Source of the DNA: Burkholderia cepacia GG4
GTDB taxonomy: Bacteria; Pseudomonadota; Gammaproteobacteria; Burkholderiales; Burkholderiaceae
Direction of reading: 5' to 3'
DNA: 64,000 bases
NCBI RefSeq assembly: GCF_000292915.1
Contig: NC_018513.1
Coordinates: 744,001-808,000, forward strand
A program made the position numbers and the translations under genes. Below the pieces are notes generated by a model. The model was not told the origin of the DNA, ran no database searches, and saw only the letters and a program-made list of their open reading frames with translations. Shown here in pieces: positions 9,126 through 18,404 of this stretch (position 1 is its first letter; each line of letters opens with the position of its first letter).

Positions 9126-9386
9126 ATGAACGCACTGGAACAAGAGCTCGCCACGCTGATCATCGGCGAATTGAATCTCGAAGACGTCCCGCTCGAAACG
9201 GTGACGGCCGGGACCCCGCTGTACGGCGAGGGCTTCGGGCTCGACTCCATCGACATCCTGGAAATCGCGCTGCTGATCTCGAAGAAGTACGGCTTCGAGC
9301 TGCGCTCGGACAATCCGGACAACCAGAAGATCTTCGCGACGCTCGGCGCGCTTGCCGCGTACGTCGCCGCGCATCGCACGAAGTGA
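9126..9386 (+). CDS. Acyl carrier protein, aryl-polyene cluster
   Basis: An 86-residue acyl carrier protein. The phosphopantetheine attachment serine is in GFGLDSIDILEIALL (Ser41), the usual DSL/DSI context, between acidic helices. It would carry the growing polyene chain for the ketosynthase, reductase and dehydratase of this cluster. The start could also be ATG 9123, giving one more Met; a farther upstream ATG would add an arginine-rich tail unlike ACPs. First gene of the rightward arm, 115 bases before the ketoreductase. Confidence 0.87.
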   Translation: MNALEQELATLIIGELNLEDVPLETVTAGTPLYGEGFGLDSIDILEIALLISKKYGFELRSDNPDNQKIFATLGALAAYVAAHRTK

Positions 9387-9501
9387 CGGCGGCGCGCACG
9401 GGCGCGACGCGGCACGCAGGTGATTACGGTACGCGGCGGCGGTCGCTGGACGATCCGCCGCCGCGTCGATCGAGGTGGAACGCGATGAACGGAGCAATTC
9501 G

Positions 9502-10218
9502 ATGCGGGCGCTCGTAACGGGCGGCAGCGGCGCACTCGGGCAGGCGATCTGCACGGCGCTCGCGCAGGCCGGCCATGAAGTCTGGGTGCACGCGAACCGG
9601 AATCTCGCGCAGGCGGAGGCGGTCGCGCAGCGGATCGTCGCGGCCGGCGGTGTCGCGCACGCGATCGCGTTCGACGTGACTGACGCCGACGCGACGCTCG
9701 CCGCGTTGGCGCCATTCGTCAACGACGCGCCGGTGCAGATCCTCGTCAACAACGCGGGCATTCACGACGACGCTCCGATGGCCGGCATGTCGCGCCAGCA
9801 ATGGCACAGCGTGATCGACGTGACGCTCAACGGCTTTTTCAACGTCACGCAGCCGCTGCTGCTGCCGATGATCCGCACGCGCCGCGGACGGATCGTCAAC
9901 ATCGCATCGGTCGCCGGTGTGACCGGCAACCGCGGGCAGGTCAATTACGCGGCCGCGAAGGCGGGGCTGATCGGCGCGACGAAGTCGCTGTCGCTGGAGC
10001 TCGCGTCGCGCGGCATCACCGTGAACGCGGTCGCGCCCGGCATCATCGAATCGCCGATGGCCGAACACGCGTTTCCCGCCGAACGGATCAAGCAGCTCGT
10101 GCCGGCGCAACGCGCGGGCCGGCCCGACGAAGTCGCGGCGATGGTCGCGTACCTGGTATCCGACGCGGCCGCCTATGTGACGGGGCAGGTCATGTCCGTC
10201 AACGGCGGGCTTGCATGA
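9502..10218 (+). CDS. FabG-type 3-ketoacyl-ACP reductase, aryl-polyene cluster
   Basis: A 238-residue short-chain dehydrogenase/reductase. Visible motifs are the NADPH-binding TGGSGALG (6-13), NNAG (83-86) and catalytic Ser136, Tyr149 and Lys153, then NGG near the C terminus as in FabG. It reduces 3-ketoacyl-ACP to 3-hydroxyacyl-ACP during chain extension. ATG 9502 was chosen because GGAG lies seven bases upstream; an in-frame GTG at 9475 is less likely. In the rightward arm between the ACP and the chorismatase. Confidence 0.9.
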   Translation: MRALVTGGSGALGQAICTALAQAGHEVWVHANRNLAQAEAVAQRIVAAGGVAHAIAFDVTDADATLAALAPFVNDAPVQILVNNAGIHDDAPMAGMSRQQWHSVIDVTLNGFFNVTQPLLLPMIRTRRGRIVNIASVAGVTGNRGQVNYAAAKAGLIGATKSLSLELASRGITVNAVAPGIIESPMAEHAFPAERIKQLVPAQRAGRPDEVAAMVAYLVSDAAAYVTGQVMSVNGGLA

Positions 10219-10315
10219 CGACGCGCGCCGCGTCGGCCTGACACAGGGCAACGGCGCGCAACGCAACGCGTGGCCGCAGTGCCGCGGGCCTGCGCAGCAT
10301 AGTGAGGAAATCGAA

Positions 10316-11596
10316 GTGTCAGTGCATCCAGTCGACGCCGAACGGCGAGCGTGTTCCCTGTCGTCCGCCACGAACGCGGTCGCGCACGGACACACTGCAA
10401 CCGGGCCCGCCGCATCGCGAGCGCGCATGTCGCCCGCAGCGAATCGCGGTAATCGCGCGCTGCGGCTCGTCCAGATCGAGCATGTGCGGCTTGCGGCGCT
10501 GCTGCGCGAGGCGCAACGGCGCGGCGACGCATTCGAACACGTGTTTCCGGGCGCGCTGGGTGCCGTGTGCATCGGGGCGGCCGGCGCGCAGGCCGACGCG
10601 GCCGAACGCATGCTGGCCGACGCCGCGCCCGACCTGCCGCTCGCACCGGTGCAGATGGCCCTGCTCGATGCCGGCAGCGGCGCACGCGCCGGTGCGGTCT
10701 GCGAAATCTGGCAGTGCGACGCGCCCGACCTGCGCAGCGAACGACGCGGCGCGCTGCAGTTCCGCTACAGCGAAACGGCGGGGCTCGTGTTCGGCAGCAT
10801 CGTCGTGCAGGAAGCGACCGATGTCGATCCCGACGGCGGCACGCCGCTCGAGCGCGCGACACACGATGCATACCGCGCGCTGTTCGACGTGCTCGATACG
10901 CTCGGCATGCCGCATCCGCTGCGGATCTGGAATACGGTGCCGGCGATCAATGCGCAGCAGTTCGGAATCGAGCGCTATCGTCAGTTCAATATCGGCAGGC
11001 AGCGCGCGTTCGACGCGTGCCGCCGCGCGCTGACGGGCGGCGTGCCGGCCGCGTGCGCGCTCGGTTCGGTCGTGCCGGTCGCGGGCGACGCGCCGCCGGC
11101 CGCGCCGCTGGTGATCCATTTCATCGCGAGCCGCACGCCGGCCGATCCGGTCGAGAATCCGCGCCAGGTCAGCGCATATGACTACCCGGCGCAGTACGGT
11201 CCGCGGGCGCCGACCTTCGCGCGCGCGGCCGCCTGGACCGACGGCGCTGCCGCTCCGGTGCTGTTCGTGTCGGGCACCGCCAGCATCGTCGGGCACCGCA
11301 CCGTGCATCGCGGCGACGTCGTCGCGCAAACGCGAGAGACGATGGCGAACCTGGCCGCCGTGCTCGAGCAGGCCGGGCGGCAGGGGCACGGCCCGTTCGC
11401 GCTCGCCGACCTGAGCTATCGCGTCTATGTGCGCGACGCCGGCGACGCCGCGGCGCTCGCCGCGATCGAGCGCGTGCTGCGCGACGCGGCCGGCCCCGAC
11501 GTGCGGCCGTTGTTCGTCCACGCGGACGTGTGCCGCGACGATCTGCTGGTCGAGATCGAGGCCAGCGCGGGCCATCCGCTGGAGCAACTGTCGTGA
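10316..11596 (+). CDS. xanB2: XanB2/FkbO-like chorismatase (hydroxybenzoate-forming)
   Basis: A chorismatase of the FkbO/Hyg5/XanB2 family, which turns chorismate into 3-hydroxybenzoate (and, in XanB2, also 4-hydroxybenzoate) plus pyruvate. Family signatures are RIWNTVPAINAQQFGIERYRQF, broken here as RIWNTVPAIN then ERYRQFNIGR, ENPRQVSAYDYPAQYGPR, FVSGTASIVGHRTVHRGD and LLVEIEA near the end. The core begins near LRLVQIEHVRLAALL. I chose GTG 10316 (426 residues) because AGGA lies about seven bases upstream; ATG 10427 (389 residues) would be closer to the usual 330-350 residue size. It supplies the aryl head group and shows that the cluster is of the xanthomonadin type. It may also feed ubiquinone and diffusible-factor pools through 4-hydroxybenzoate, as known for XanB2. 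Confidence 0.86.
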   Translation: MSVHPVDAERRACSLSSATNAVAHGHTATGPAASRARMSPAANRGNRALRLVQIEHVRLAALLREAQRRGDAFEHVFPGALGAVCIGAAGAQADAAERMLADAAPDLPLAPVQMALLDAGSGARAGAVCEIWQCDAPDLRSERRGALQFRYSETAGLVFGSIVVQEATDVDPDGGTPLERATHDAYRALFDVLDTLGMPHPLRIWNTVPAINAQQFGIERYRQFNIGRQRAFDACRRALTGGVPAACALGSVVPVAGDAPPAAPLVIHFIASRTPADPVENPRQVSAYDYPAQYGPRAPTFARAAAWTDGAAAPVLFVSGTASIVGHRTVHRGDVVAQTRETMANLAAVLEQAGRQGHGPFALADLSYRVYVRDAGDAAALAAIERVLRDAAGPDVRPLFVHADVCRDDLLVEIEASAGHPLEQLS

Positions 11597-11721
11597 AGCG
11601 CGCGGGCCTGTCGCTCCGCGAACCGTCGCCGCGTGCGGGCGGCGTCGATGAAGCCTGTCGGCGGTCGCTCGCAGGTCATAAACTTTTGTCAGGATCACCG
11701 TCTTCACAACCGGCCGTTTCC

Positions 11722-12528
11722 ATGTCCAAGCTGCACGCCTCGTCCACCCATCTCGTGCTGATTCCCAGCTACAACCCGGGCGTCAAGGTCGACACGACCG
11801 TACGCAATGCCCGGGCGCAGTGGAATCCGGTGTGGGTCGTCGTCGACGGCAGCACTGACGGCAGCGCCGAGCGGCTGCAGGCGATGGCCGACCGCGATCC
11901 GGGGCTGCGCGTGATCGTGCTGCCCGAGAACCGCGGCAAGGGCGCAGCGGTGCTCGCCGGGCTCGACGCGGCCGCCGCGAGCGGCTTCACGCATGTGCTG
12001 ACGATGGATTCCGACGGCCAGCATCCGGCCGACCTGATTCCCGAATTCATGGCCGCGTCGCAGGCGGCGCCGGACGCGATGGTGCTGGGCCTGCCGAAGT
12101 TCGATGCGAGCGCGCCGCAGCTGCGCGTGCAGGGCCGCCGGCTGTCGAACGCGTGGGCCGACCTCGAGACGCTGTGGGCCGGGATCGGCGATTCGCTGTA
12201 CGGCTTTCGCGTGTACCCGGTCGCGCCGCTCGCCGCGATCATGCACCGGCAACCGTGGATGCGCGGCTTCGACTTCGATCCCGAAGCGGCCGTGCGGCTG
12301 TGCTGGGCCGGCGTGCGCCCGATCCGCATCGAAGCGCCGGTGCGCTACTTTGGCGCGCACGAGGGCGGTGTGTCGCATTTCCACTACGGGCGCGACAACG
12401 CATTGCTCGCATGGATGCACTTGCGGCTCTTCATCGGTTTCGTGGTGCGGCTGCCGATGCTGGCCGTGCGGCTGCTGCTGCGCCGGTCCCGCTCCGCGTT
12501 CAGCCGCTCGCACGGACGCGGCAATTGA
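11722..12528 (+). CDS. Family 2 glycosyltransferase, aryl-polyene cluster
   Basis: A 268-residue GT-A-fold glycosyltransferase. It has the N-terminal nucleotide-sugar motif IPSYNPG and VVDGSTDGS, the RGKGAAVLAGL segment, the metal-binding MDSDGQHP (DxD, near residue 100) and a hydrophobic C-terminal helix (about 235-255). It resembles dolichol-phosphate-mannose-synthase-like enzymes. It is expected to put a sugar on the lipid anchor of the pigment. Start ATG 11722 gives MSKLHASSTH; the longer open frame overlaps the chorismatase and is not needed. Last gene of the rightward arm. Confidence 0.85.
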   Translation: MSKLHASSTHLVLIPSYNPGVKVDTTVRNARAQWNPVWVVVDGSTDGSAERLQAMADRDPGLRVIVLPENRGKGAAVLAGLDAAAASGFTHVLTMDSDGQHPADLIPEFMAASQAAPDAMVLGLPKFDASAPQLRVQGRRLSNAWADLETLWAGIGDSLYGFRVYPVAPLAAIMHRQPWMRGFDFDPEAAVRLCWAGVRPIRIEAPVRYFGAHEGGVSHFHYGRDNALLAWMHLRLFIGFVVRLPMLAVRLLLRRSRSAFSRSHGRGN

Positions 12529-12591
12529 CGGCATTTTCGTCGTCAATCGGCTGGTCGATCGCGCCGTTCATGCCGAATCGGCAAGTAATCA

Positions 12592-12615
12592 AGATGTCAT
12601 CCGATGTAAACATCT
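12592..12615. promoter_or_regulatory. Inverted repeat upstream of the M48 lipoprotein gene
   Basis: AGATGT (12592-12597) and ACATCT (12610-12615) form perfect 6-base arms separated by 12 bases, 64 bases before the M48 gene, in the AT-richer part of a 150-base intergenic gap. It could be an operator or chance; no good -35/-10 pair is seen. Confidence 0.25.
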
Positions 12616-12678
12616 GGTAATTTTCTGCCGGATTATGCAAAATCGCCGCTTCCAAATACAACTACCGAGGGATCCGGG

Positions 12679-13440
12679 ATGCATATCAAGAAAGCGGCGG
12701 CAGCGTGTGGCGTGGCGTTCCTGTTGAGCGCGTGTGGCGGGGTACAGAGCCTCGACGCGAACAGCCTGACGTCGGCGGGGACCAACCTGTTGAAGGCAGC
12801 GACGCTGTCGGACAGCGACATCGCGGCACTGTCGACCGACTCGTGCAAGGCGAGCGACGCCGAATCGAAGATCGCGGCGCCGAACAGCGCATACTCGAAG
12901 CGCCTGACGAAGGTGATGAAGGGCTTCGGCGACATGACGCTGAACGGCCAGAAGATCAACTACAAGGTCTACATGACCAAGGACGTCAACGCGTGGGCGA
13001 TGGGCAACGGCTGCGTGCGCGTGTACAGCGGCCTGATGGACATGATGAACGACGACGAACTGCGCGGCGTGATCGGTCATGAAATGGGCCACGTCGCACT
13101 GGGTCACTCGAAGAAGGCGATGCAGACCGCCTACGCGGTGAGCGCGGCGCGCACCGCGGCCGGCGCGGCATCGCCGGGCGTCGCGGCACTGACGAGCTCG
13201 CAGCTTGGCGACATCACCGAGAAGTTCATCAACGCACAGTTCTCGCAGACGCAGGAAAGCGCGGCGGACGACTACTCGTTCGACCTGATGAAGCAGAAGA
13301 ACATGAGCCAGAAGGGCCTCGTCACCGCGTTCCAGAAGCTGGCACAACTCGACGGCGGCAAGAGCTCGATGATGAGCTCGCACCCGTCGTCGGCGAGCCG
13401 CGCGCAGCACATCCAGGATCGCATCGCGAAGGGCAGCTGA
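12679..13440 (+). CDS. M48-family zinc metalloprotease, lipoprotein (LoiP/YggG-like)
   Basis: A 253-residue lipoprotein protease. A signal peptide of 18 residues ends in the lipobox LLSAC, with Cys19 as the lipidated residue. The zinc motif is GVIGHEMGHVALGH (HExxH) and the third ligand is probably Glu in QESAADDYSFDL. Length and layout match small periplasmic M48 proteases such as LoiP, which act in envelope quality control. No Asp follows the lipobox Cys (it is Gly), so the outer membrane is the likely location. It is monocistronic: GT gene upstream after 150 bases, and a bidirectional terminator follows 45 bases after the stop. Confidence 0.9.
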   Translation: MHIKKAAAACGVAFLLSACGGVQSLDANSLTSAGTNLLKAATLSDSDIAALSTDSCKASDAESKIAAPNSAYSKRLTKVMKGFGDMTLNGQKINYKVYMTKDVNAWAMGNGCVRVYSGLMDMMNDDELRGVIGHEMGHVALGHSKKAMQTAYAVSAARTAAGAASPGVAALTSSQLGDITEKFINAQFSQTQESAADDYSFDLMKQKNMSQKGLVTAFQKLAQLDGGKSSMMSSHPSSASRAQHIQDRIAKGS

Positions 13441-13485
13441 GCGCCGCTCAGGGCGCCGGCTTCGTCCGGCGGCGCCCGCGATGAA

Positions 13486-13524
13486 CAAAACCCCACGCTC
13501 TTTCGGGCGTGGGGTTTTGTTTTT
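13486..13524. terminator. Bidirectional intrinsic terminator between M48 gene and lldP
   Basis: A perfect 13-base stem, CAAAACCCCACGC (13486-13498) with GCGTGGGGTTTTG (13507-13519), loop of 8, followed by a T run. The A-rich left flank gives a U run for leftward transcripts, so it can end both converging units. Confidence 0.93.
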
Positions 13525-13555
13525 CGGGGGCCGGGAAAGCGGCCGCGCCGCTTGC

Positions 13556-15256
13556 TTACGGCACCATCCCCGGTAGCACGTAGGCCTGCACGAGCGTGAT
13601 CAGGCCGACGATCACCGCGAACAGCAGGCTGTGGCGCACCGTGAAGCGGAACAGCTCCGACTCCTTGCCGACGAGGCCCGTCGCCGCGCACGCCACGGCG
13701 ATCGACTGCGGCGAGATCATCTTCGCGGTCACGCCGCCCGTCGTGTTCGCGGCGACCACGAGCGTCTCGGGTACGCCGAGCTGGTGCGCGGTCGCTTGCT
13801 GCAGCGAGCAGAAGAGGGCGTTCGACGACGTGTCCGAGCCGGTCAGGAACACGCCGAGCCAGCCGAGGAACGGCGAGAAGAACGGGAACGCGGCGCCGGT
13901 CGCCGCCAGCATCAGCGCGAGCGTCGACGACATCCCCGAGTAGTTCGCGACGAACGCGAATGCGAGCACGAGGCCGATCGACAGAATCGGGCGCGTGAGG
14001 TCCTTCAGCGTTTCGCCGAACGTGACGAGCGCATCGCGCGGCTTCATCCGCAGCAGCACCATCGAGATCAGCGCGGTCACGAGGATCGCGCTGCCCACTG
14101 CCGACACGAGATCGATCTTCAGCACGGCGTCGAGCGCCTTCGGCGTCGCGGCGATCGGCGCGGTCTTCACGACGAGCTGGTCGAGCCCCGCCACGTGGAA
14201 CTTCAGCACCGTCGACACGAGCGCGCCGTGTGCGGCGAACAGCGCCTTGAACGGCGCGATGCTCCACACGGTGACGACGGCCGTCAGGATCAGGAACGGC
14301 GACCACGCGCGCACGGTCTGCGCGAGCGTGTACGGCGACGCCTGGCGGCTCGTGCGCGGACCGTTGCCGCCCGTGCCGAACCCCGCGAGCGCCGCGCCGC
14401 CGCCGGATGCGACGAGGCCGCCGGCCGCCTGCTTCGCGCTGCTCGGCTGCCACACCTTCAGGAATGCGGCGAGTGCGACGAGGCTGACGAGCGACGACGT
14501 GATGTCCGGCAGCTCGGGCCCGATATGGTTCGACGTGAAGTACTGCGTGATCGCGAAGCTGCCGCCGGCGACCAGCGCGGCCGGCCAGGTCTGCCGCACG
14601 CCGCGCAGCCCGTCCATCATGAACACGAGCCAGAACGGCACCGCGAGCGACAGCAGTGGCAACTGGCGGCCGGCCATCGCGCCGATGTGGAACGGGTCGA
14701 TGCCCGTCACCTGTCCGGCGACGATGATCGGAATGCCCATCGCGCCGAACGCGACCGGCGCGGTGTTTGCAATCAGACACAGTCCTGCCGCGTGCAGCGG
14801 CTTGAAGCCGAGGCCGACGAGCAGCGCGGCCGTGATCGCGACGGGCGCGCCGAAACCGGCCGCGCCTTCGAGGAACGCGCCGAACGAGAAGCCGATCAGC
14901 AGCATCTGCAGGCGCTGGTCGTCGGTGATCGACAGCACCGATGCGCGGATGATGTCGAACTGGCCGGTCTTCACGACGATCTTGTACAGGAACACGGCGG
15001 CGACGATGATCCACGCGATCGGCCACAGGCCGTACGCGAAGCCGAAGCCGGCCGCCGCGAGTGCCTGCGGCACGGGCATCCCGTACGCGAGAATCGCGAC
15101 GCCGAGCGACAGCAGCAGCGTGATCGCGGCAGCGACGTGCCCCTTCAGCCGCAATGCGGCGAGCGCGACGAAAAAGAAGATGATCGGGATCGCGGCGACG
15201 AACGCCGACAGCCCGAGGCTGCCGAGCGGGGTATAGATCTGATGCCAAACCTGCAT
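13556..15256 (-). CDS. lldP: L-lactate permease LldP
   Basis: A 566-residue inner-membrane L-lactate/proton symporter with at least 12 hydrophobic segments spread over the whole length, and family segments such as [20 protein letters not shown] and [15 protein letters not shown] ([15 protein letters not shown]). Start ATG 15256 is preceded by GGAGGAG at good spacing; the ATG at 15271 contains that ribosome site and is rejected. It is the last gene of the leftward lactate operon, 51 bases after lutB, and ends at the shared terminator. It brings lactate in for LutABC. Confidence 0.94.
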   Translation of the reverse strand: MQVWHQIYTPLGSLGLSAFVAAIPIIFFFVALAALRLKGHVAAAITLLLSLGVAILAYGMPVPQALAAAGFGFAYGLWPIAWIIVAAVFLYKIVVKTGQFDIIRASVLSITDDQRLQMLLIGFSFGAFLEGAAGFGAPVAITAALLVGLGFKPLHAAGLCLIANTAPVAFGAMGIPIIVAGQVTGIDPFHIGAMAGRQLPLLSLAVPFWLVFMMDGLRGVRQTWPAALVAGGSFAITQYFTSNHIGPELPDITSSLVSLVALAAFLKVWQPSSAKQAAGGLVASGGGAALAGFGTGGNGPRTSRQASPYTLAQTVRAWSPFLILTAVVTVWSIAPFKALFAAHGALVSTVLKFHVAGLDQLVVKTAPIAATPKALDAVLKIDLVSAVGSAILVTALISMVLLRMKPRDALVTFGETLKDLTRPILSIGLVLAFAFVANYSGMSSTLALMLAATGAAFPFFSPFLGWLGVFLTGSDTSSNALFCSLQQATAHQLGVPETLVVAANTTGGVTAKMISPQSIAVACAATGLVGKESELFRFTVRHSLLFAVIVGLITLVQAYVLPGMVP

Positions 15257-15307
15257 GGGTGTCTCCTCCATGGATTTCTATCGGTACGGGTTTGAAAGCG
15301 GGGTGGT

Positions 15308-16753
15308 CTATTCGGGCTGCCCGCGGGCGCGCAACAGGTCGGACAGGCTGCGCGGCGCCGGCTCGAGCGGCGTGCGGTGCTGCGTCCAGCCCATCTGCTT
15401 CGCAGGCGTCAGCGCGCGCAACCGCGTCGCGGTCCAGCGGAACGCGCGATACGCGCGCGGATGCGCGAAGGCGCCCGACCAGAAGCGCCACACGAGGTCT
15501 TCCGCGCGGTTGTAGTTCGCACCCTGGCCGCGCAGCGGATGCGCGACGGGTTCGTCGGGCTTGCGGTTCGCCTCGGTGCGCAGCCGCACCAGCAGCTGCG
15601 GGATCGGGATCCGGACCGGGCACACCTCGCCGCACGCGCCGCACAGCGTCGAGGCGGTCGGCAGGTCGGCCGTCGCGTCGAGGCCGAGCAGGTGCGGCGA
15701 GATGATCTTGCCGATCGGGCCGGGGTAGGTCGTTCCGTATGCGTGGCCGCCGATGCGCGTATAGACGGGGCAGTGGTTCATGCACGCGCCGCAGCGGATG
15801 CACTGCAGCGTCGCGCGCAGCTGTTCGTCCGCGTAGGCCTGCGTGCGGCCGTTGTCGAGCAGCACGAGATGCAGCTCGCGCGGGCCGTCGCGCTCGCCGT
15901 CGCGGCGTGGGCCCGAGATCAGGTTGAAGTAGGTCGTGATCGCCTGGCCGGTGGCCGAGCGCGTCAGCAGGCTCGACAGCGGCACGATGTGCTCGAGTTT
16001 CTCGACGACCTTCTCGATCCCCATGATCGCGATGTGCGTGTCGGGCACCGTCGTCGACAGCCGGCCGTTGCCTTCGTTTTCGACGAGCCACAGCGTGCCC
16101 GTGTCGGCCGCTGCGAAGTTCACGCCGGACAGGCCGATGTCGGCTTCCGCGAATGCGCGGCGCAGCGCGCGCCGGCCGGTCTGGATCAGCTCGTCGACGT
16201 CCTCCGTGTAGCGCGTGCCGGGGATGTGTTCCTCGAACAGCTCGGCGATGTCGCCGCGGGTCTTGTGGATCGCCGGCATCACGATGTGCGACGGCTTCTC
16301 GCCCGCGAGCTGCACGATGAACTCGCCCATGTCGGACTCGATGCAGTCGACGCCGTGTTCCGCGAGGTAATGGTTCAGCTCGATTTCCTCGCTCGCCATC
16401 GACTTGCCCTTGATCACACGGCGCGCCTTCTTCGCCTGCGCGATGCCGAGCACGATCGCGTTCGCATCGGCGGCCGTCTCGGCCCAGTGCACATGCACGC
16501 CGGCTGCGGTGAGCTTCGCCTCCAGCCGCTCGAGCAGCACGGGCAGTTGCGCGAGCGCGTGCTGCCGGACGGCTTCGCCGAGATCGCGCAGCTGCTGCAG
16601 CTCGGTGTCGTCGGGGAACTGGGTCGCGCGCTTGCCCTGCAGGAAATCCATCGCGCCGCGAAAGCTCCGGCGCAGCGCGGGATCGTCGAGCGCGGCGCGC
16701 GCGCGGCCCTTGAAGTCGCCGGGGGCGACGAATTGCAGCGGTTGGTGGCTCAT
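15308..16753 (-). CDS. lutB: L-lactate utilization Fe-S protein LutB
   Basis: A 481-residue iron-sulfur subunit of the LutABC L-lactate oxidizing complex. An N-terminal LUD-type domain is followed by two 4Fe-4S motifs, CIRCGACMNHCPVY and CGACGEVCPV, and a C-terminal domain of unknown role (LutB C-terminal). The start overlaps the lutC stop by ATGA. The complex oxidizes L-lactate to pyruvate in the cytoplasm and passes electrons to the respiratory chain. Confidence 0.93.
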   Translation of the reverse strand: MSHQPLQFVAPGDFKGRARAALDDPALRRSFRGAMDFLQGKRATQFPDDTELQQLRDLGEAVRQHALAQLPVLLERLEAKLTAAGVHVHWAETAADANAIVLGIAQAKKARRVIKGKSMASEEIELNHYLAEHGVDCIESDMGEFIVQLAGEKPSHIVMPAIHKTRGDIAELFEEHIPGTRYTEDVDELIQTGRRALRRAFAEADIGLSGVNFAAADTGTLWLVENEGNGRLSTTVPDTHIAIMGIEKVVEKLEHIVPLSSLLTRSATGQAITTYFNLISGPRRDGERDGPRELHLVLLDNGRTQAYADEQLRATLQCIRCGACMNHCPVYTRIGGHAYGTTYPGPIGKIISPHLLGLDATADLPTASTLCGACGEVCPVRIPIPQLLVRLRTEANRKPDEPVAHPLRGQGANYNRAEDLVWRFWSGAFAHPRAYRAFRWTATRLRALTPAKQMGWTQHRTPLEPAPRSLSDLLRARGQPE

Positions 16754-17472
16754 CGCGGCAGGTCCTGGCTGGCGGTTGCGGTCGGTTCGGCCGGGTCGGT
16801 GACGATCACGACCCACAGGTTGCGCGGGCCGTGTGCGCCGTATGCGAGCGTCTGCTGGATATCGGACGTCTTCGACGGGCCCGACACCAGCACCACGTTG
16901 GTCGGCATGCCCGCATGCCAGCGTTCCGCGTGCACGGCCGCGTGAAGATCCGCATGCAGCGTGCTCGCGTGGACGAGCGCGACGTGCAGCGGCGGCACCA
17001 GCGACACCGTGCGCGGCGTGCCCGGGTCGGGCGCGAGCACGACGGTGCCGGTGGCCGCGATGCCCGAGCGCGCGACGGTGAAGCCGGCATCGATCGTGTC
17101 GAACAGCTCGGCCTTCCACGCGTCGATCGGCCGGTCGAACGGCACCGGCGCGACCGCGTCGGGCAGCGCACGTGCGAGGGCGGCCGATTCGGGGCGGGCC
17201 GGATCGAGCAGCAGGCGCCGCACGCCGGCTTCGGCGAGGCGCGCGGCGACCTGCGCGGGCCACGCAGCGGCGGTGGCGCACCAGACTTGCGCGTGCGCCG
17301 CGGCGAGCGCGGCCTGCATCGTGTGTGACAGCACGTGCGGCGCGGGTGCGCTCGCGGCGCGGCGCGCCGCGTAATGCGTGTCGATGCGCGCGTCGAGTGC
17401 GGGCGCGGCGCTCGCGGCGACGCCGGGCGCGGTGGTGCGCAGGCGCGCGAGGATCGCGTCGCGCGCGCTCAT
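16750..17472 (-). CDS. lutC: L-lactate utilization protein LutC (LUD domain)
   Basis: A 240-residue LUD-domain protein. The C-terminal half has the family signature ATGTVVLAPDPGTPRTVSLVPP and the GPSKTSDIQQTLAYGAHGPRNLW block. It is a subunit of LutABC. Gene order here is lutA-lutC-lutB, with ATGA overlaps on both sides, unlike the A-B-C order of Bacillus. Confidence 0.91.
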   Translation of the reverse strand: MSARDAILARLRTTAPGVAASAAPALDARIDTHYAARRAASAPAPHVLSHTMQAALAAAHAQVWCATAAAWPAQVAARLAEAGVRRLLLDPARPESAALARALPDAVAPVPFDRPIDAWKAELFDTIDAGFTVARSGIAATGTVVLAPDPGTPRTVSLVPPLHVALVHASTLHADLHAAVHAERWHAGMPTNVVLVSGPSKTSDIQQTLAYGAHGPRNLWVVIVTDPAEPTATASQDLPR

Positions 17473-18269
17473 TGCTGGTCTCCGCGCAGCGACGCGGCAC
17501 CGGCCGTGCGGCGCCACAGGAAGCTCGCGAGATGCTCGACGGGCAGCGCCGCGCCGGCCTTGTCGGCCGCGTGACCGATGTTCAGCAGGCAGCCGCAGTC
17601 CGCCGACACGAGCCGGTCGCAGCCCGTCGCGCAGGCCGATGCGACCTTGTCGCGCACCATCGCACCGGAGATGTCGGGATGCTTCAGCGAGAACGTGCCG
17701 CCGAAGCCGCAGCATTCGGATTCGCGTTCATGTTCGATGCGCGTGACGCCCGGCAGCGCGTCGACGAGCGCGACGCCGTGCACGCGGGTGCCCATCTCGC
17801 GGCGGGCCGCGCAAGACGTGTGCAGCACCACGCGCTCGTCCGGGCCCGCGCTCGCGGTGACGCCGTCGAGCCGCACGTCGAGCACATGGACGAGGAATTC
17901 GGTGAGTTCGTAGGTGCGTTCCGCGATCGCACGGGCCTTCGGGCCGTGCACGGGATCGTCGGCGAACAGCGCCGGCCAATGGTGCCGGATCATGCCCGCG
18001 CACGAGCCGGACGGTACGATCACCGGCCACGGCTCGGCGAACAGGTCGAGTTGCGCGGCCGCGACGCGGCGCGCCTCGTCGGGATTGCCGCTGCTGTAGG
18101 CCGGCTGGCCGCAGCAGCTCTGGCCGCGCGGATAGTGGACAGTCAGGCCTTCGCGCTCCAGCAGGCGGACCGCGTCGAGCCCCGCGTCGGGGACGAACAG
18201 GTCGACCAGGCAGGTCGCGAACAGGTAGACGTGCGTGGGGGCGGTGGCGGGGTAGTGCCTTTCGTTCAT
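17469..18269 (-). CDS. lutA: L-lactate utilization protein LutA (CCG domains)
   Basis: A 266-residue protein with two cysteine-rich CCG domains: SCCGQPAYSSGN in the first half and ECCGFGGTFSLKHPD in the second, plus CxxC-type cysteines near LVSADCGCLLN. This is the layout of LutA/GlcF-like subunits that bind Fe-S clusters and contact quinone-linked partners. Start ATG 18269 has GGAG six bases upstream. It is the first gene of lutA-lutC-lutB-lldP, with promoter and operator in the 135-base divergent gap to the GntR gene. Confidence 0.92.
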   Translation of the reverse strand: MNERHYPATAPTHVYLFATCLVDLFVPDAGLDAVRLLEREGLTVHYPRGQSCCGQPAYSSGNPDEARRVAAAQLDLFAEPWPVIVPSGSCAGMIRHHWPALFADDPVHGPKARAIAERTYELTEFLVHVLDVRLDGVTASAGPDERVVLHTSCAARREMGTRVHGVALVDALPGVTRIEHERESECCGFGGTFSLKHPDISGAMVRDKVASACATGCDRLVSADCGCLLNIGHAADKAGAALPVEHLASFLWRRTAGAASLRGDQQ

Positions 18270-18325
18270 GTCTCGCTCCAGGGGCGACGGCCCGGCATGC
18301 GAATGCGGGACGACGATTTCGCTGC

Positions 18326-18370
18326 ATAATTCCCGCGACGGCGCCGCAGCTCAAATTGGTTGGGCCAATC
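18326..18370 (-). promoter_or_regulatory. lutA promoter with LldR-type operator
   Basis: On the minus strand TTGAGC (18354-18349), a 17-base spacer and AATTAT (18331-18326) form a plausible sigma-70 promoter for lutA. AATTGGTTGGGCCAATC (18354-18370) is a palindrome with perfect ATTGG/CCAAT arms that abuts the -35. It is strikingly like the operators of GntR/FCD lactate regulators such as E. coli LldR, quoted from memory. It probably binds the product of the divergent regulator gene. Confidence 0.72.
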
Positions 18371-18404
18371 GGCGCGGGCGGGCATTCCGGATGGAGACAC
18401 GACG

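Noticed and set aside
13272..16091. 939-codon minus-strand frame over lldP and lutB
   Set aside because: lldP and lutB occupy another frame with all family motifs; this frame has shadow composition.
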